Shown: positions 8,806 to 16,500 of the stretch, piece after piece
How the letters are laid out: every line of letters begins with the position of its first letter
Position numbering within the stretch: position 1 is the stretch's first letter
Assembly (NCBI RefSeq): GCF_900078315.1
Contig: NZ_FKBS01000008.1
Coordinates: 148,724 to 212,723 of the forward strand
Direction: 5' to 3'
From: Bordetella ansorpii
GTDB lineage: Bacteria; Pseudomonadota; Gammaproteobacteria; Burkholderiales; Burkholderiaceae_B
Length of the DNA stretch: 64,000 bases
Made by a program: the position numbers and the translations under genes
The notes under the pieces: model-generated
Told to the model about the DNA's origin: nothing
Database searches by the model: none
The model's input: only the letters and a program-made list of their open reading frames with translations

Positions 8806-9966
8806 TCAGGCGCGGCCCAGGTCCTCCAGCGGATGGGGCATGTCCTCCGGCCAGGGTTCCTGGAAGAACTGCTGCACCCAGGCCGCACTGGCCTCGGCCA
8901 GCGTGGCCGGGTTCCACTTCGGGGTCTTGTCCTTGTCGATCAGCAACGCGCGGATGCCCTCTTGCAGGTCGCCGTGCGCCGTGCAGACCAGCGCCGCCAC
9001 GTACTCGATGCGGAACACGTCTTCCAGCGAACGCAGCCGCGTGTGCTGTTGCAGCGCGTAGGCCAGCCGCGCCGAGCCCGGCGAACCGGCCAGCATGGTC
9101 TTGGCGGCGCGCGCCAGCCACGGATCGTCGTGGTTCTTCAGTTCGGCCAGCTCTTCGTAGATGGTTTCCAGCTTCATCTCGCCGCAGATGCTGTTGATCA
9201 GGAACGAGTGCTGGCGCAACGGGCCGGGTTCGAGCGGCTCGGTGGGCTCGTGCGCCAGCAGCACCTGGCGCAGCAGGCCGTCGTTGATGGAGCGCGGCGC
9301 CAGGCCGCCCTGGTTGGGGCCGCCCGCCCAGGGCTGGTGCAGGAGCGCCTCGCAGAACCGCGGCCAGTCGGCCGGATCGAGCCGGAAATCGGCCATGCCC
9401 GCGAAGAAGGCGTCCGAGGTGTTCAACTGCGCGCCCGTCAGCGCCAGGAACAGGCCCACGCGGCCGGGCATGCGGTTCAGCATCCAGCTGGCGCCCACGT
9501 CGGGAAACAGTCCGATGGAGATCTCGGGCATGGCCACGCGCGCGTCGGAACTGACCACGCGGTGGCTGGCGCCCATCATCAGGCCCACGCCGCCGCCCAT
9601 GACGATGCCGCGGCCCCAGCACAGCAGGGGCTTGGGATAGCAATGGATCAGGAAGTCCAGCCGGTACTCGTGCTCGAAGAACGTGCGCGCATGGGTATTG
9701 GCCCACGCGCCCTGCCCCGCATGCTCGCGCATGCTGCGATACAGGCCGTGCAGGTCGCCGCCCGCGCAGAACGCCTTTTCGCCGGCCCCTTGCAGGATGA
9801 CCAGCGCCACCGAACTGTCGGCCGCCCAGGCGCGCAACTGCACGTCCAGCATGTCGACCATTTCCAGGGACAACCCGTTGAGGGTCTGCGGCGAATTCAG
9901 CGTGGCCACGCCCAGGCGCATGCCGGTATCGGTAAAGCGTTCCTCGAACAGCACGGGTACGTTCAT
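8806..9966 (-). CDS. 3-hydroxyisobutyryl-CoA hydrolase (enoyl-CoA hydratase fold)
   Basis: The 386-residue crotonase-fold protein carries GEKAFCAGGDLHGLYR (oxyanion-hole loop) and MPEISIGLFPDVGASWMLNR. The second is the signature that separates 3-hydroxyisobutyryl-CoA hydrolases from simple hydratases. Its length also fits the hydrolase, since hydratases are about 260 residues. It releases 3-hydroxyisobutyrate from CoA in valine catabolism. Its ATG overlaps the stop of the acyl-CoA dehydrogenase gene by 4 bases. There is a 130-base gap to mmsB in which I see no gene. Confidence 0.9.
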   Translation of the reverse strand: MNVPVLFEERFTDTGMRLGVATLNSPQTLNGLSLEMVDMLDVQLRAWAADSSVALVILQGAGEKAFCAGGDLHGLYRSMREHAGQGAWANTHARTFFEHEYRLDFLIHCYPKPLLCWGRGIVMGGGVGLMMGASHRVVSSDARVAMPEISIGLFPDVGASWMLNRMPGRVGLFLALTGAQLNTSDAFFAGMADFRLDPADWPRFCEALLHQPWAGGPNQGGLAPRSINDGLLRQVLLAHEPTEPLEPGPLRQHSFLINSICGEMKLETIYEELAELKNHDDPWLARAAKTMLAGSPGSARLAYALQQHTRLRSLEDVFRIEYVAALVCTAHGDLQEGIRALLIDKDKTPKWNPATLAEASAAWVQQFFQEPWPEDMPHPLEDLGRA

Positions 9967-11117
9967 CTTATGTCGACTCCTTTATCCAGCAGTTGTCGGG
10001 CCACGATCACACGCATGATCTCGTTGGTGCCCTCAAGTATTTGGTGTACCCGAGTATCGCGCACCAGACGCTCCAGCGGATAGTCACGCAGGTAACCATA
10101 TCCGCCATGCAGTTGCTGCGCGTCCAGGCAGATCTGGAAGCCCATGTCCGTGGCGAAGCGCTTGGCCATCGCGCAATAGGTGGTGGCATCCGGCGAGCCG
10201 CCGTCCAGCTTGCAGGCGGCCAGCCGCACCATCTGGCGCGCCGCCACCAGGTGCGTGGCCATGTCGGCCAGCTTGAACTGCAGCGCCTGGAACTCGGCCA
10301 GGCGGCGGCCGAACTGTTTGCGCTCGTCCATGTAGCGGCGCGCCGCGTCCAGCGCACCCTGCGCCGCGCCCACCGAGCAGGTGCCGATGTTGATGCGCCC
10401 GCCATCCAGGCCCTTCATGGCGATCTTGAAGCCCTCGCCCTCGGCGCCCAGCAGGTGGCCCGCGGGCACCCGCACGTTCTCGAAGGTGATGGGCCGCGTG
10501 GACTGGCTGTTCCAGCCCATCTTCTGTTCCTTGCGGCCGTAGCCGATGCCCGCCGCATCGGCCGGCACGGCGAAGGCGCTGACGCCGCCCGCGCCCGCGC
10601 CACCCGTGCGCGCCATGACCACCAGCAGATCGGTATCGCCCCCGCCCGAGATGAAGGCCTTGGCGCCGTTGATGACATAGTCGCCGCCCTCGCGCTCGGC
10701 GCGGGTCGACAGCGACCCGGCATCCGACCCCGCGCCGGGTTCGGTCAGGCAGTACGACGCCAGCTTCTGGCCGCTGGCCAGCGCGGGGCCCCATTCGGCG
10801 CGCAGCGCCGGCTGGCCCCACTGGCCCACCATCCACGTGGCCATGTTGTGGATGGTGAGAAAGGCGGTGGTGGACGGATCGACGGCGGCCATCTCCTCGA
10901 AGACCAGCGTGGCGTCCAGGCGCGGCAGGCCCAGGCCGCCGATCTCTTCGCTGGCATAGATGGCGCAGAAGCCCATCTCGCCGGCGCGCGCAAAGGCCTC
11001 GCGCGGGAAGATGCCTTCCGCATCCCAATGCGCGGCGTTGGGCGCAAGCTCGCCCTGGGCATAATCGCGCGCCGCCTGGGCGAAGGCGCGCTGCTCGTCG
11101 GTCAGTTCCAGGTCCAC
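9963..11117 (-). CDS. acyl-CoA dehydrogenase, probably isobutyryl-CoA dehydrogenase
   Basis: The 384-residue FAD enzyme has typical acyl-CoA dehydrogenase signatures: YCLTEPGAGSDAGSLSTRA, a helical C-terminal domain, LHGGYGYLRDYPLERLVRD and the catalytic glutamate at about residue 362 in LEGTNEIMR. Short-chain or branched-chain specificity is inferred from co-location with the hydroxyisobutyryl-CoA hydrolase and mmsB. An enoyl-CoA hydratase and mmsA, also needed for valine breakdown, are not in this window. It is the first gene of the operon, and a perfect palindrome lies 73 bases upstream of its ATG. Confidence 0.92.
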   Translation of the reverse strand: MDLELTDEQRAFAQAARDYAQGELAPNAAHWDAEGIFPREAFARAGEMGFCAIYASEEIGGLGLPRLDATLVFEEMAAVDPSTTAFLTIHNMATWMVGQWGQPALRAEWGPALASGQKLASYCLTEPGAGSDAGSLSTRAEREGGDYVINGAKAFISGGGDTDLLVVMARTGGAGAGGVSAFAVPADAAGIGYGRKEQKMGWNSQSTRPITFENVRVPAGHLLGAEGEGFKIAMKGLDGGRINIGTCSVGAAQGALDAARRYMDERKQFGRRLAEFQALQFKLADMATHLVAARQMVRLAACKLDGGSPDATTYCAMAKRFATDMGFQICLDAQQLHGGYGYLRDYPLERLVRDTRVHQILEGTNEIMRVIVARQLLDKGVDIR

Positions 11118-11189
11118 GAAGCGTCTCCAGAGATCGTTATGGTCTTATGGGGATGCGACCGTCTCATGAAGGATGCCGGCCGCTGGATA

Positions 11190-11203
11190 TTACGTTAACG
11201 TAA
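11190..11203. promoter_or_regulatory. perfect 14-bp palindrome, candidate operator of the valine operon
   Basis: TTACGTTAACGTAA is its own reverse complement and lies in the 166-base gap upstream of the acyl-CoA dehydrogenase gene. From memory, this resembles the operator reported for LiuR, a MerR-family regulator of branched-chain amino acid degradation in proteobacteria. No such regulator gene is in the window. The match to a function-consistent operon is the main support. Confidence 0.6.
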
Positions 11204-11283
11204 ACGTCATACCCAGTTCAATCTTACGCCGGAACGTGGCCTGGATTTTGTCCCGCGGGCGACAATTCCCGCCGGGGACCGTC

Positions 11284-11619
11284 CTACAGCAGTCCGGGCG
11301 GACGCTGGCGGGCCTGGCTCGTGCGCCGGTGTTCGACACGGCGGCGGCGCGATTCCTTGGGATCGAAGCGCAGCTCGCGGTAGATCTCGACGCGGTCGCC
11401 GTCGGACAGCGGCGCATCGGGCACACAGGCGTGTCCGTAGATGCCCACCCCGTGCCGCCAGGGGTCGATGCCGGGAAATGCCTGGGCGAATCCGCTGGCG
11501 GCCAGGGCATCGGCCACCGTGGCGCCGGCGGGCAGGGTCAGGTCGCGCTGCCAGGCGCTGGCCGCCGCGGCATGGCAGACCTGCACGCGCAAGGCGCCGG
11601 CATGGGCATCACTCGCCAT
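11284..11619 (-). CDS. rnfH: RnfH-family ubiquitin-like protein
   Basis: The 111-residue protein belongs to the RnfH (YfjF) family, which has a beta-grasp fold. Characteristic are [39 protein letters not shown] and the basic tail [12 protein letters not shown]. The molecular role is poorly known. It is linked by name to the Rnf complex but is usually found beside ratA and smpB, as here. The ATG at 11619 lies inside the end of ratA (11-base overlap), so the two are translationally coupled. Confidence 0.9.
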   Translation of the reverse strand: MASDAHAGALRVQVCHAAAASAWQRDLTLPAGATVADALAASGFAQAFPGIDPWRHGVGIYGHACVPDAPLSDGDRVEIYRELRFDPKESRRRRVEHRRTSQARQRPPGLL

Positions 11620-12043
11620 ACTGGGTCTGGGCCCGCTTGGTGAAGGAATCGATGAAGCTGGTGGCGATGCGATTGAATACCGGTCCCACCACCATCTCGA
11701 GCGCACGGTTGGAAAACGCGTATTCCAGGGTGAACAACACCTTGCAGGCATCGTCGGCCAGCGGCTGGAACTGCCAATTACCGACCAGGCGCGAGAACGG
11801 CCCATCGACCAGTTCCAGGTTGATGCGGTTGGGATAATCGTGGGTGTTGCGCGTGGTGAAACGCTGCTTCAGCCCCGCCAGGCTGATCATGATGGAGGCC
11901 TGCATGCCGTGGTCGTCACGCGACTGCACCTCGGCGCCGCCGCACCAGGGCATGAACTCCGGATACTTTTCCACGTCGGCCACCAGGTCGAACATCTGGG
12001 CGGCCGAGTAAGGCACGAGGACGGAACGCTGGACTGTGTGCAT
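11609..12043 (-). CDS. ratA: RatA / COQ10-family START-like protein
   Basis: The 144-residue protein has the START/SRPBCC fold of the COQ10-RatA family: [25 protein letters not shown] at the start, [15 protein letters not shown] in the middle, and [25 protein letters not shown] at the end. In E. coli RatA was described as blocking 70S ribosome assembly, while homologues act in ubiquinone function, so either role is possible. It is followed by rnfH and is divergent from smpB, a conserved arrangement. Confidence 0.92.
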   Translation of the reverse strand: MHTVQRSVLVPYSAAQMFDLVADVEKYPEFMPWCGGAEVQSRDDHGMQASIMISLAGLKQRFTTRNTHDYPNRINLELVDGPFSRLVGNWQFQPLADDACKVLFTLEYAFSNRALEMVVGPVFNRIATSFIDSFTKRAQTQYGE

Positions 12044-12145
12044 CGACTATCGCAAATGGCTAGAATGATCGGATTTTACCGGTACAGCGGATCCTGCCCG
12101 CCGGAACGATCTCGACACCGGCCCCGGAGCAGGTATCCTCCCCCA

Positions 12146-12613
12146 ATGAGCATCATCGACAATCGCAAGGCCTCGCACGATTACTTCATCGAAGACCGCT
12201 ACGAGGCCGGCATCGCCCTGCAAGGCTGGGAGGTCAAGGCCATCCGGTCGGGCCGCGTGCAACTGAAGGAAAGCTACGTCATCGTACGCGAAGGCGAAAT
12301 CTACCTGATGGGCATGCACGTCAGCCCCCTGCCCACCGCCTCCACGCACATCCATCCCGACGCGATGCGCACGCGCAAACTGCTGCTGCACGCGGAAGAA
12401 ATCAGCAAGCTGATCGGCAAGGTCGAGCAGCGCGGCTACACCCTGGTTCCCCTGAACCTGCACTACAAGAACGGCCGGATCAAGCTCGATTTCGCGCTGG
12501 GCCGAGGCAAGAAACTGTACGACAAGCGCGACACCGCCCGCGAGAAAGACTGGCAGCGCGAGAAAGACCGCGTGATGAAGCACGACACGCGCAACAGCCG
12601 CCGCGACGACTGA
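12146..12613 (+). CDS. smpB: SsrA-binding protein SmpB
   Basis: The 155-residue protein binds tmRNA and delivers it to stalled ribosomes in trans-translation. It starts [22 protein letters not shown], contains [19 protein letters not shown], and ends in the basic tail [17 protein letters not shown] expected for the ribosome-inserted C-terminal segment. The ATG at 12146 gives the standard family length. The frame is open far upstream only because of high GC. It is divergent from ratA-rnfH, with a 102-base shared promoter region containing TAGAAT at 12061. Confidence 0.96.
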   Translation: MSIIDNRKASHDYFIEDRYEAGIALQGWEVKAIRSGRVQLKESYVIVREGEIYLMGMHVSPLPTASTHIHPDAMRTRKLLLHAEEISKLIGKVEQRGYTLVPLNLHYKNGRIKLDFALGRGKKLYDKRDTAREKDWQREKDRVMKHDTRNSRRDD

Positions 12614-12658
12614 CCTCATGGCGGGCCCAGCCCGCCTGCGCCATCCAGGCCAACCCAT

Positions 12659-13828
12659 TCAGGTCTTGTACCCTTCCGGCGGCGCCATCACCAGGCAGTT
12701 GCGCCCGGCCGCCTTGGCCGCATACAGCGCCTGATCGGCGCGCAGGCTGGCCGACTCCAGCGGCTCCCCGGGTTCGCATTGCGCCAGCCCCCCGCTTACC
12801 GTGCACCTCAGCGTGCGGCCATCGTAGAAGCACGGCGTGTCCCGTATTGCCTGCATCAGCCGCTGGGCCACGTGCTGGGCCTGCCACAGCGGCGTGTCGG
12901 GCAGCGCCACCGAGAATTCCTCGCCCCCCAGGCGGCCCACCACGTCCCCTGCGCGCATCACCTCGCCCACCACCCGCGCGAAATGCTGCAGCACCGCGTC
13001 GCCCGCGGCGTGGCCGTGCTGGTCGTTGATCTGCTTGAAGTAATCGATGTCCAGCGTCAGCACCGTCAACGTCCGTTCGCCGCGTCCCGCCTGCGCGTGC
13101 AGCCGGCCGGTCTCGCGCCACCAGGCCTTGCGCGTCAACAGGCCGGTCAGGAAGTCGGTGTTGGCCTCGCGCTCGCGTTCGCCCAGCATGCGGTCGTGGA
13201 TCATCATGATCACACCCAGTGTCACGCTGGGGCTCAGCAGCACGCCCAGCGTCAGGAAGGCCACGTTCCAGAACGCCGGCGACATCAGCGTGTCCACGCT
13301 TTCCATGCCCAGCACGTATACCGCCGCGCGCACCAGATAGCCGACGGCGGCGATCAGGGTGATCGCGAGCGTGAACAGATAACTGTAGCGCGAGCGCACC
13401 GCGGGCAATGCGCGCCAGAGGGCCAACGCGATGCCGCCACTGATGAAGCCATGCAGCAGCGACGCCGCGACGATGCGAACATCGGTAGAGGGCCAGACGT
13501 ATAGATACAGCCACAGCACGCCCATCAGGGCGGCCACGCCCGTGGCCAGCAGCCGCACCGGCGCGCGCTGGCCCAGGAAGCGGCAGATGCCGTAATAATA
13601 GATGCTGTAGCCGGCCGAGATCAGCAGATTGGGCAGCAGGATCGTCAGCCAGCGGATGCTGCCGGGCGCCTGCTGCGCGAAGATGACCAGCGAGCAGATG
13701 GTCAGGACGTTGGCCCACACGGCTTCGCGGATGCCCGGCATGCCGCTGCGCGCCAGCGACCCCAGCACCGCCAGGCAGATCAGGCTGGACAGCGCGGTGA
13801 GGACAAGCAGGTTGACGGGGGCCAGCAT
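12659..13828 (-). CDS. membrane-anchored diguanylate cyclase (GGDEF)
   Basis: The 389-residue protein has about six hydrophobic segments in residues 1-205 and then a GGDEF domain. The active-site loop is GGEEF, which is competent. An RxxD inhibitory site (RAGD) lies exactly five residues before it, so product inhibition by c-di-GMP is likely. DIDYFKQINDQHGHAAGD is also intact, so the domain should make c-di-GMP from two GTP at the inner membrane. There is no recognisable sensor fold beyond the membrane part. It lies alone, convergent with smpB. Confidence 0.92.
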   Translation of the reverse strand: MLAPVNLLVLTALSSLICLAVLGSLARSGMPGIREAVWANVLTICSLVIFAQQAPGSIRWLTILLPNLLISAGYSIYYYGICRFLGQRAPVRLLATGVAALMGVLWLYLYVWPSTDVRIVAASLLHGFISGGIALALWRALPAVRSRYSYLFTLAITLIAAVGYLVRAAVYVLGMESVDTLMSPAFWNVAFLTLGVLLSPSVTLGVIMMIHDRMLGEREREANTDFLTGLLTRKAWWRETGRLHAQAGRGERTLTVLTLDIDYFKQINDQHGHAAGDAVLQHFARVVGEVMRAGDVVGRLGGEEFSVALPDTPLWQAQHVAQRLMQAIRDTPCFYDGRTLRCTVSGGLAQCEPGEPLESASLRADQALYAAKAAGRNCLVMAPPEGYKT

Positions 13829-13865
13829 CCAGGCAAGGCAGTCAGGCGGCGGCCCCCAGCAGCGA

Positions 13866-14795
13866 TCAGGCGCCGCGCGTGGACTTGACGATGGTCATGG
13901 CCGACGCCACCAGGCCGCCCACGTCCGACAGGTTCGACGGCAGAATCAGCGTATTGCCTTCCTTGGCCACTTCGCCGAAAGCCTCGACGTAGCGCTCGGC
14001 CACGCGCAGGTTCAGGGCCTCCATGCCACCGGGCTGGCTCACCGCGTTGCCCACCTGGACGATGGCCTGGGCGGTGGCCTCGGCGATGGCCAGCACCGCG
14101 GCGGCCTCGCCCTGGGCCTGGTTGATCTGGGCCTGCTTCTCGCCCTCGGAACGGGCGATGGCCGCCTCGCGCTCGCCGGTGGCGATGTTGATTTGCTCCT
14201 GGCGGCGGCCTTCGGACGCCGCGATCAGCGCGCGCTTCTCGCGCTCGGCGGTGATCTGGGCCTGCATGGCCCGCAGGATCTCGTTGGGCGGCGTCAGGTC
14301 CTTGATTTCATAGCGCAGCACCTTCACGCCCCAGTTCAGGGCGGCCTCGTCCAGCGAGGCCACGATGGTGCTGTTGATGAACTCGCGCTCTTCGAAGGTG
14401 CGGTCCAGTTCGAGCTTGCCGATGACCGAACGCAGCGTGGTCTGCGACAACTGCGTGATGGCCGTGATGTAGTTGGACGAACCGTACGACGCGCGCATCG
14501 GATCGGTGACCTGGAAATACAGCACGCCGTCGACCTGCAATTGGGTGTTGTCGCGCGTGATGCAGACCTGGCTGGGCACGTCCAGCGGGATTTCCTTCAG
14601 CGAATGCTTGTACGAGATGCGTTCGATGAAGGGGATGACGAAACCGGCGCCCGGCGACAGCACGCGGTCGAACTTGCCCAGCCGCTCGACCACCCACGCA
14701 TGCTGCTGCGGCACGATCGCGATGGCGCGGATCAGGACCAGCAGCACCAGGAAGACGACGATGATCAGGAAGATGGTGGATGGGTCGAGCGTCAT
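13866..14795 (-). CDS. SPFH/stomatin-family membrane protein (QmcA-like)
   Basis: The 309-residue protein has one N-terminal membrane segment (about residues 5-27), then the SPFH/band-7 domain beginning VPQQHAWVVERLGKF. A charged, glutamate- and alanine-rich coiled coil (ITAEREKRALIAASEGRRQ and onward) covers residues 190-250. Such proteins form large oligomers in the inner membrane and organise membrane microdomains. It follows the NfeD gene by 61 bases; the NfeD/stomatin pair is a known conserved operon. Confidence 0.92.
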   Translation of the reverse strand: MTLDPSTIFLIIVVFLVLLVLIRAIAIVPQQHAWVVERLGKFDRVLSPGAGFVIPFIERISYKHSLKEIPLDVPSQVCITRDNTQLQVDGVLYFQVTDPMRASYGSSNYITAITQLSQTTLRSVIGKLELDRTFEEREFINSTIVASLDEAALNWGVKVLRYEIKDLTPPNEILRAMQAQITAEREKRALIAASEGRRQEQINIATGEREAAIARSEGEKQAQINQAQGEAAAVLAIAEATAQAIVQVGNAVSQPGGMEALNLRVAERYVEAFGEVAKEGNTLILPSNLSDVGGLVASAMTIVKSTRGA

Positions 14796-14856
14796 GTAAA
14801 CCCCTTCTGGAAAGAAAATCAGCGGATTGCGGCCGCCGGAAGACTGCCGGTTGGCC

Positions 14857-15303
14857 TCAACGCTTGCCCGACAGCACCAGGCGCGTGCCGCGCACTTCGG
14901 TGATCACGTGCGTGCCGGGCGCGGCGACCTCACCGGCGGCGAGCTCGGCCTGCCAGTGCGCGCCGCGATACCAGACGCGCGCCGAGCCGGTGGCGGACCA
15001 TTCCTCGACCTGGACCGCCTGGCCGATGTCGAGATTGACGTTGGCGTTGCGCGAGGCATCGATCTCGCGCTTCTTGAGCACGCCCGTGCCGCGCAGCACG
15101 GCCAGGCCCGCCAGCGCGACCACGCCGCAGGTCACCAGTTGCCATTGCAGCGCCATGTCCAGCGCGGCCACGATGCCGGCTGCCGCCAGCCCCAGGGCCA
15201 CCAGCAACAGATAGAACGTACCGGTCATGACTTCGCCGATGAGCGCGATCGCCGCCAATCCGAACCAAACCCACATCGCAAGGTACTCCGCGCGTGAAAA
15301 CAT
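14857..15303 (-). CDS. NfeD-family membrane protein
   Basis: The 148-residue protein has three to four hydrophobic segments in residues 1-80 and a C-terminal OB-fold domain (about 90-148). That domain contains VWYRGAHWQAELAAGE and GTHVITEVRGTRLVLSG, typical of short NfeD proteins. It partners with the adjacent stomatin homologue and is thought to modulate membrane quality control. It is the first gene of the pair and is divergent from the glutamine amidotransferase gene. Confidence 0.9.
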   Translation of the reverse strand: MFSRAEYLAMWVWFGLAAIALIGEVMTGTFYLLLVALGLAAAGIVAALDMALQWQLVTCGVVALAGLAVLRGTGVLKKREIDASRNANVNLDIGQAVQVEEWSATGSARVWYRGAHWQAELAAGEVAAPGTHVITEVRGTRLVLSGKR

Positions 15304-15436
15304 AGCGGATTGTACGGATTTCCCACAGAATGCGCCGTTGATATGCGCATTGTCCCCCGAGGTTGCGCATGCGCCCCGGCGCGGGCGCCATGTCGCCTTC
15401 CTCTTTCCTGAACCGCTTTTTCAGCCTGTAGCAGCC

Positions 15437-16177
15437 ATGACCGCATCCCTGACCGCCAGCGCCCTGCCCGTCCTCATCCTGCACACCGGAGACCCGAACG
15501 ACACGCTGCGGGCGCGTCACGGCGGATATGGCGAGCAGTTGCGCGCCGCCGCCGGCCTGGCCCCGGAGCAGGCGGAAATCGTGCCGGTGTTCCGGGACGG
15601 GCGGCCGCGAGATCCCTCGGCCTACCGCGCCGCGCTGATCACGGGTTCGCCGGCCATGGTCACCGACCACGAGCCCTGGAGCGAAGAGACCGCGCAGTGG
15701 CTGCGCGGCGCGGCGGCCGCCGGCCTGCCCATGTTCGGCGTCTGCTACGGCCACCAGTTGCTGGCCTACGCGCTGGGCGGCGAGGTCGGCGACAACCCCG
15801 CCGGCCGCGAAGTGGGCACGCAAGCCATCACGCTGACCGAAGCCGGCCTGAACGACGCCTTGCTGCAGGGCATGCCCGAGAGTTTCCCGGCGCAGACGGT
15901 GCACATGCAGACGCTGCTGCGGCTGACCGACGACGCCCAGGTGCTGGCCCGCTCGGCCATGGATCCCCACCAGTTGGTCCGCTGGACGCCCACCTGCTAC
16001 AGCGCCCAGTTCCATCCCGAATTCGGGCCCGCCTTCATACGCGAACACCTGGCGTACTACGCCGAACCGTATGGCCGGGAAGGCATCGACGCCCAGGCGC
16101 GCGCCCAGGCGGTCGGCGACACGCCGCAGGCCGGCACGCTGCTGCGCCGGTTCCTGCAGACGTGCGCGGCCGCCTGA
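15437..16177 (+). CDS. class I glutamine amidotransferase-like protein
   Basis: The 246-residue protein has a complete class I glutaminase triad: nucleophile C103 in FGVCYGHQLLAYALGG, and H193 with E195 in AQFHPEFGP. It resembles the stand-alone GuaA-like amidotransferases such as YfeJ/PuuD relatives rather than true GMP synthetase, because no synthetase domain follows. The amide acceptor is unknown. The start ATG at 15437 is chosen for family length; the frame is open upstream to 15227. The last 30 residues are rich in Ala and Arg. Confidence 0.88.
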   Translation: MTASLTASALPVLILHTGDPNDTLRARHGGYGEQLRAAAGLAPEQAEIVPVFRDGRPRDPSAYRAALITGSPAMVTDHEPWSEETAQWLRGAAAAGLPMFGVCYGHQLLAYALGGEVGDNPAGREVGTQAITLTEAGLNDALLQGMPESFPAQTVHMQTLLRLTDDAQVLARSAMDPHQLVRWTPTCYSAQFHPEFGPAFIREHLAYYAEPYGREGIDAQARAQAVGDTPQAGTLLRRFLQTCAAA

Positions 16178-16214
16178 ACGCAACGATCGAATCGCAGAAC
16201 CGGCGCGGCGCGCC

Positions 16215-16403
16215 TCAGCGCTGCCCGTCGTTCACGCTGACGGCTTCCTTCAGCAGCCCGCCCAGGCGCGAGCAAAGCCTGGCGCGGTCGCGTTTCGACC
16301 GGCCCACCGCGCACGTGCAGCGCTTCGTACGCCTGTTGAAGCAATCGGTGCACGAATCCGGGCGCGCGGCCTGACGAGGCGCTCGCCTGGGCGCCCGCTT
16401 CAA
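16215..16403 (-). CDS. possible small cysteine-rich protein (doubtful)
   Basis: An open frame of 62 codons from a TTG at 16403 encodes a basic peptide with SCTDCFNRRTKRCTC followed by RSKRDRARLCSRLGGLLKEA. The Cys spacing (CxxC then CxC) could bind zinc. Third-position GC is about 85 percent, like neighbouring real genes. Against it, no ATG exists in frame, no clear ribosome site is visible, and the gene would begin immediately downstream of the ppsA terminator. I do not recognise a family, so it is listed so that it is not lost. Confidence 0.25.
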   Translation of the reverse strand: MKRAPRRAPRQAARPDSCTDCFNRRTKRCTCAVGRSKRDRARLCSRLGGLLKEAVSVNDGQR

Positions 16404-16411
16404 TGTCGCCC

Positions 16412-16441
16412 AAAGAAAAACCCCGCCGATGACGGCGGGGT
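16412..16441 (-). terminator. rho-independent terminator of ppsA
   Basis: On the minus strand, ACCCCGCCG pairs with CGGCGGGGT around a short loop, and the stem is followed by a TTTTTCTTT tract. It lies 60 bases after the ppsA stop codon, the normal position for an intrinsic terminator. Confidence 0.92.
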
Positions 16442-16500
16442 TGTCGAAGCCAGGCAAGGCGGCGGATCGGATCCGCCCCCTGCCCTGCTTGCCGGGCGGC

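Larger units (their letters stand above)
16178..16500. other. intergenic region between amidotransferase and ppsA
   Basis: The 323-base gap separates two convergent genes. It holds the ppsA terminator (16412-16441) and a doubtful cysteine-rich ORF on the minus strand (16215-16403). I see no RNA gene or repeat in it. Confidence 0.7.
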
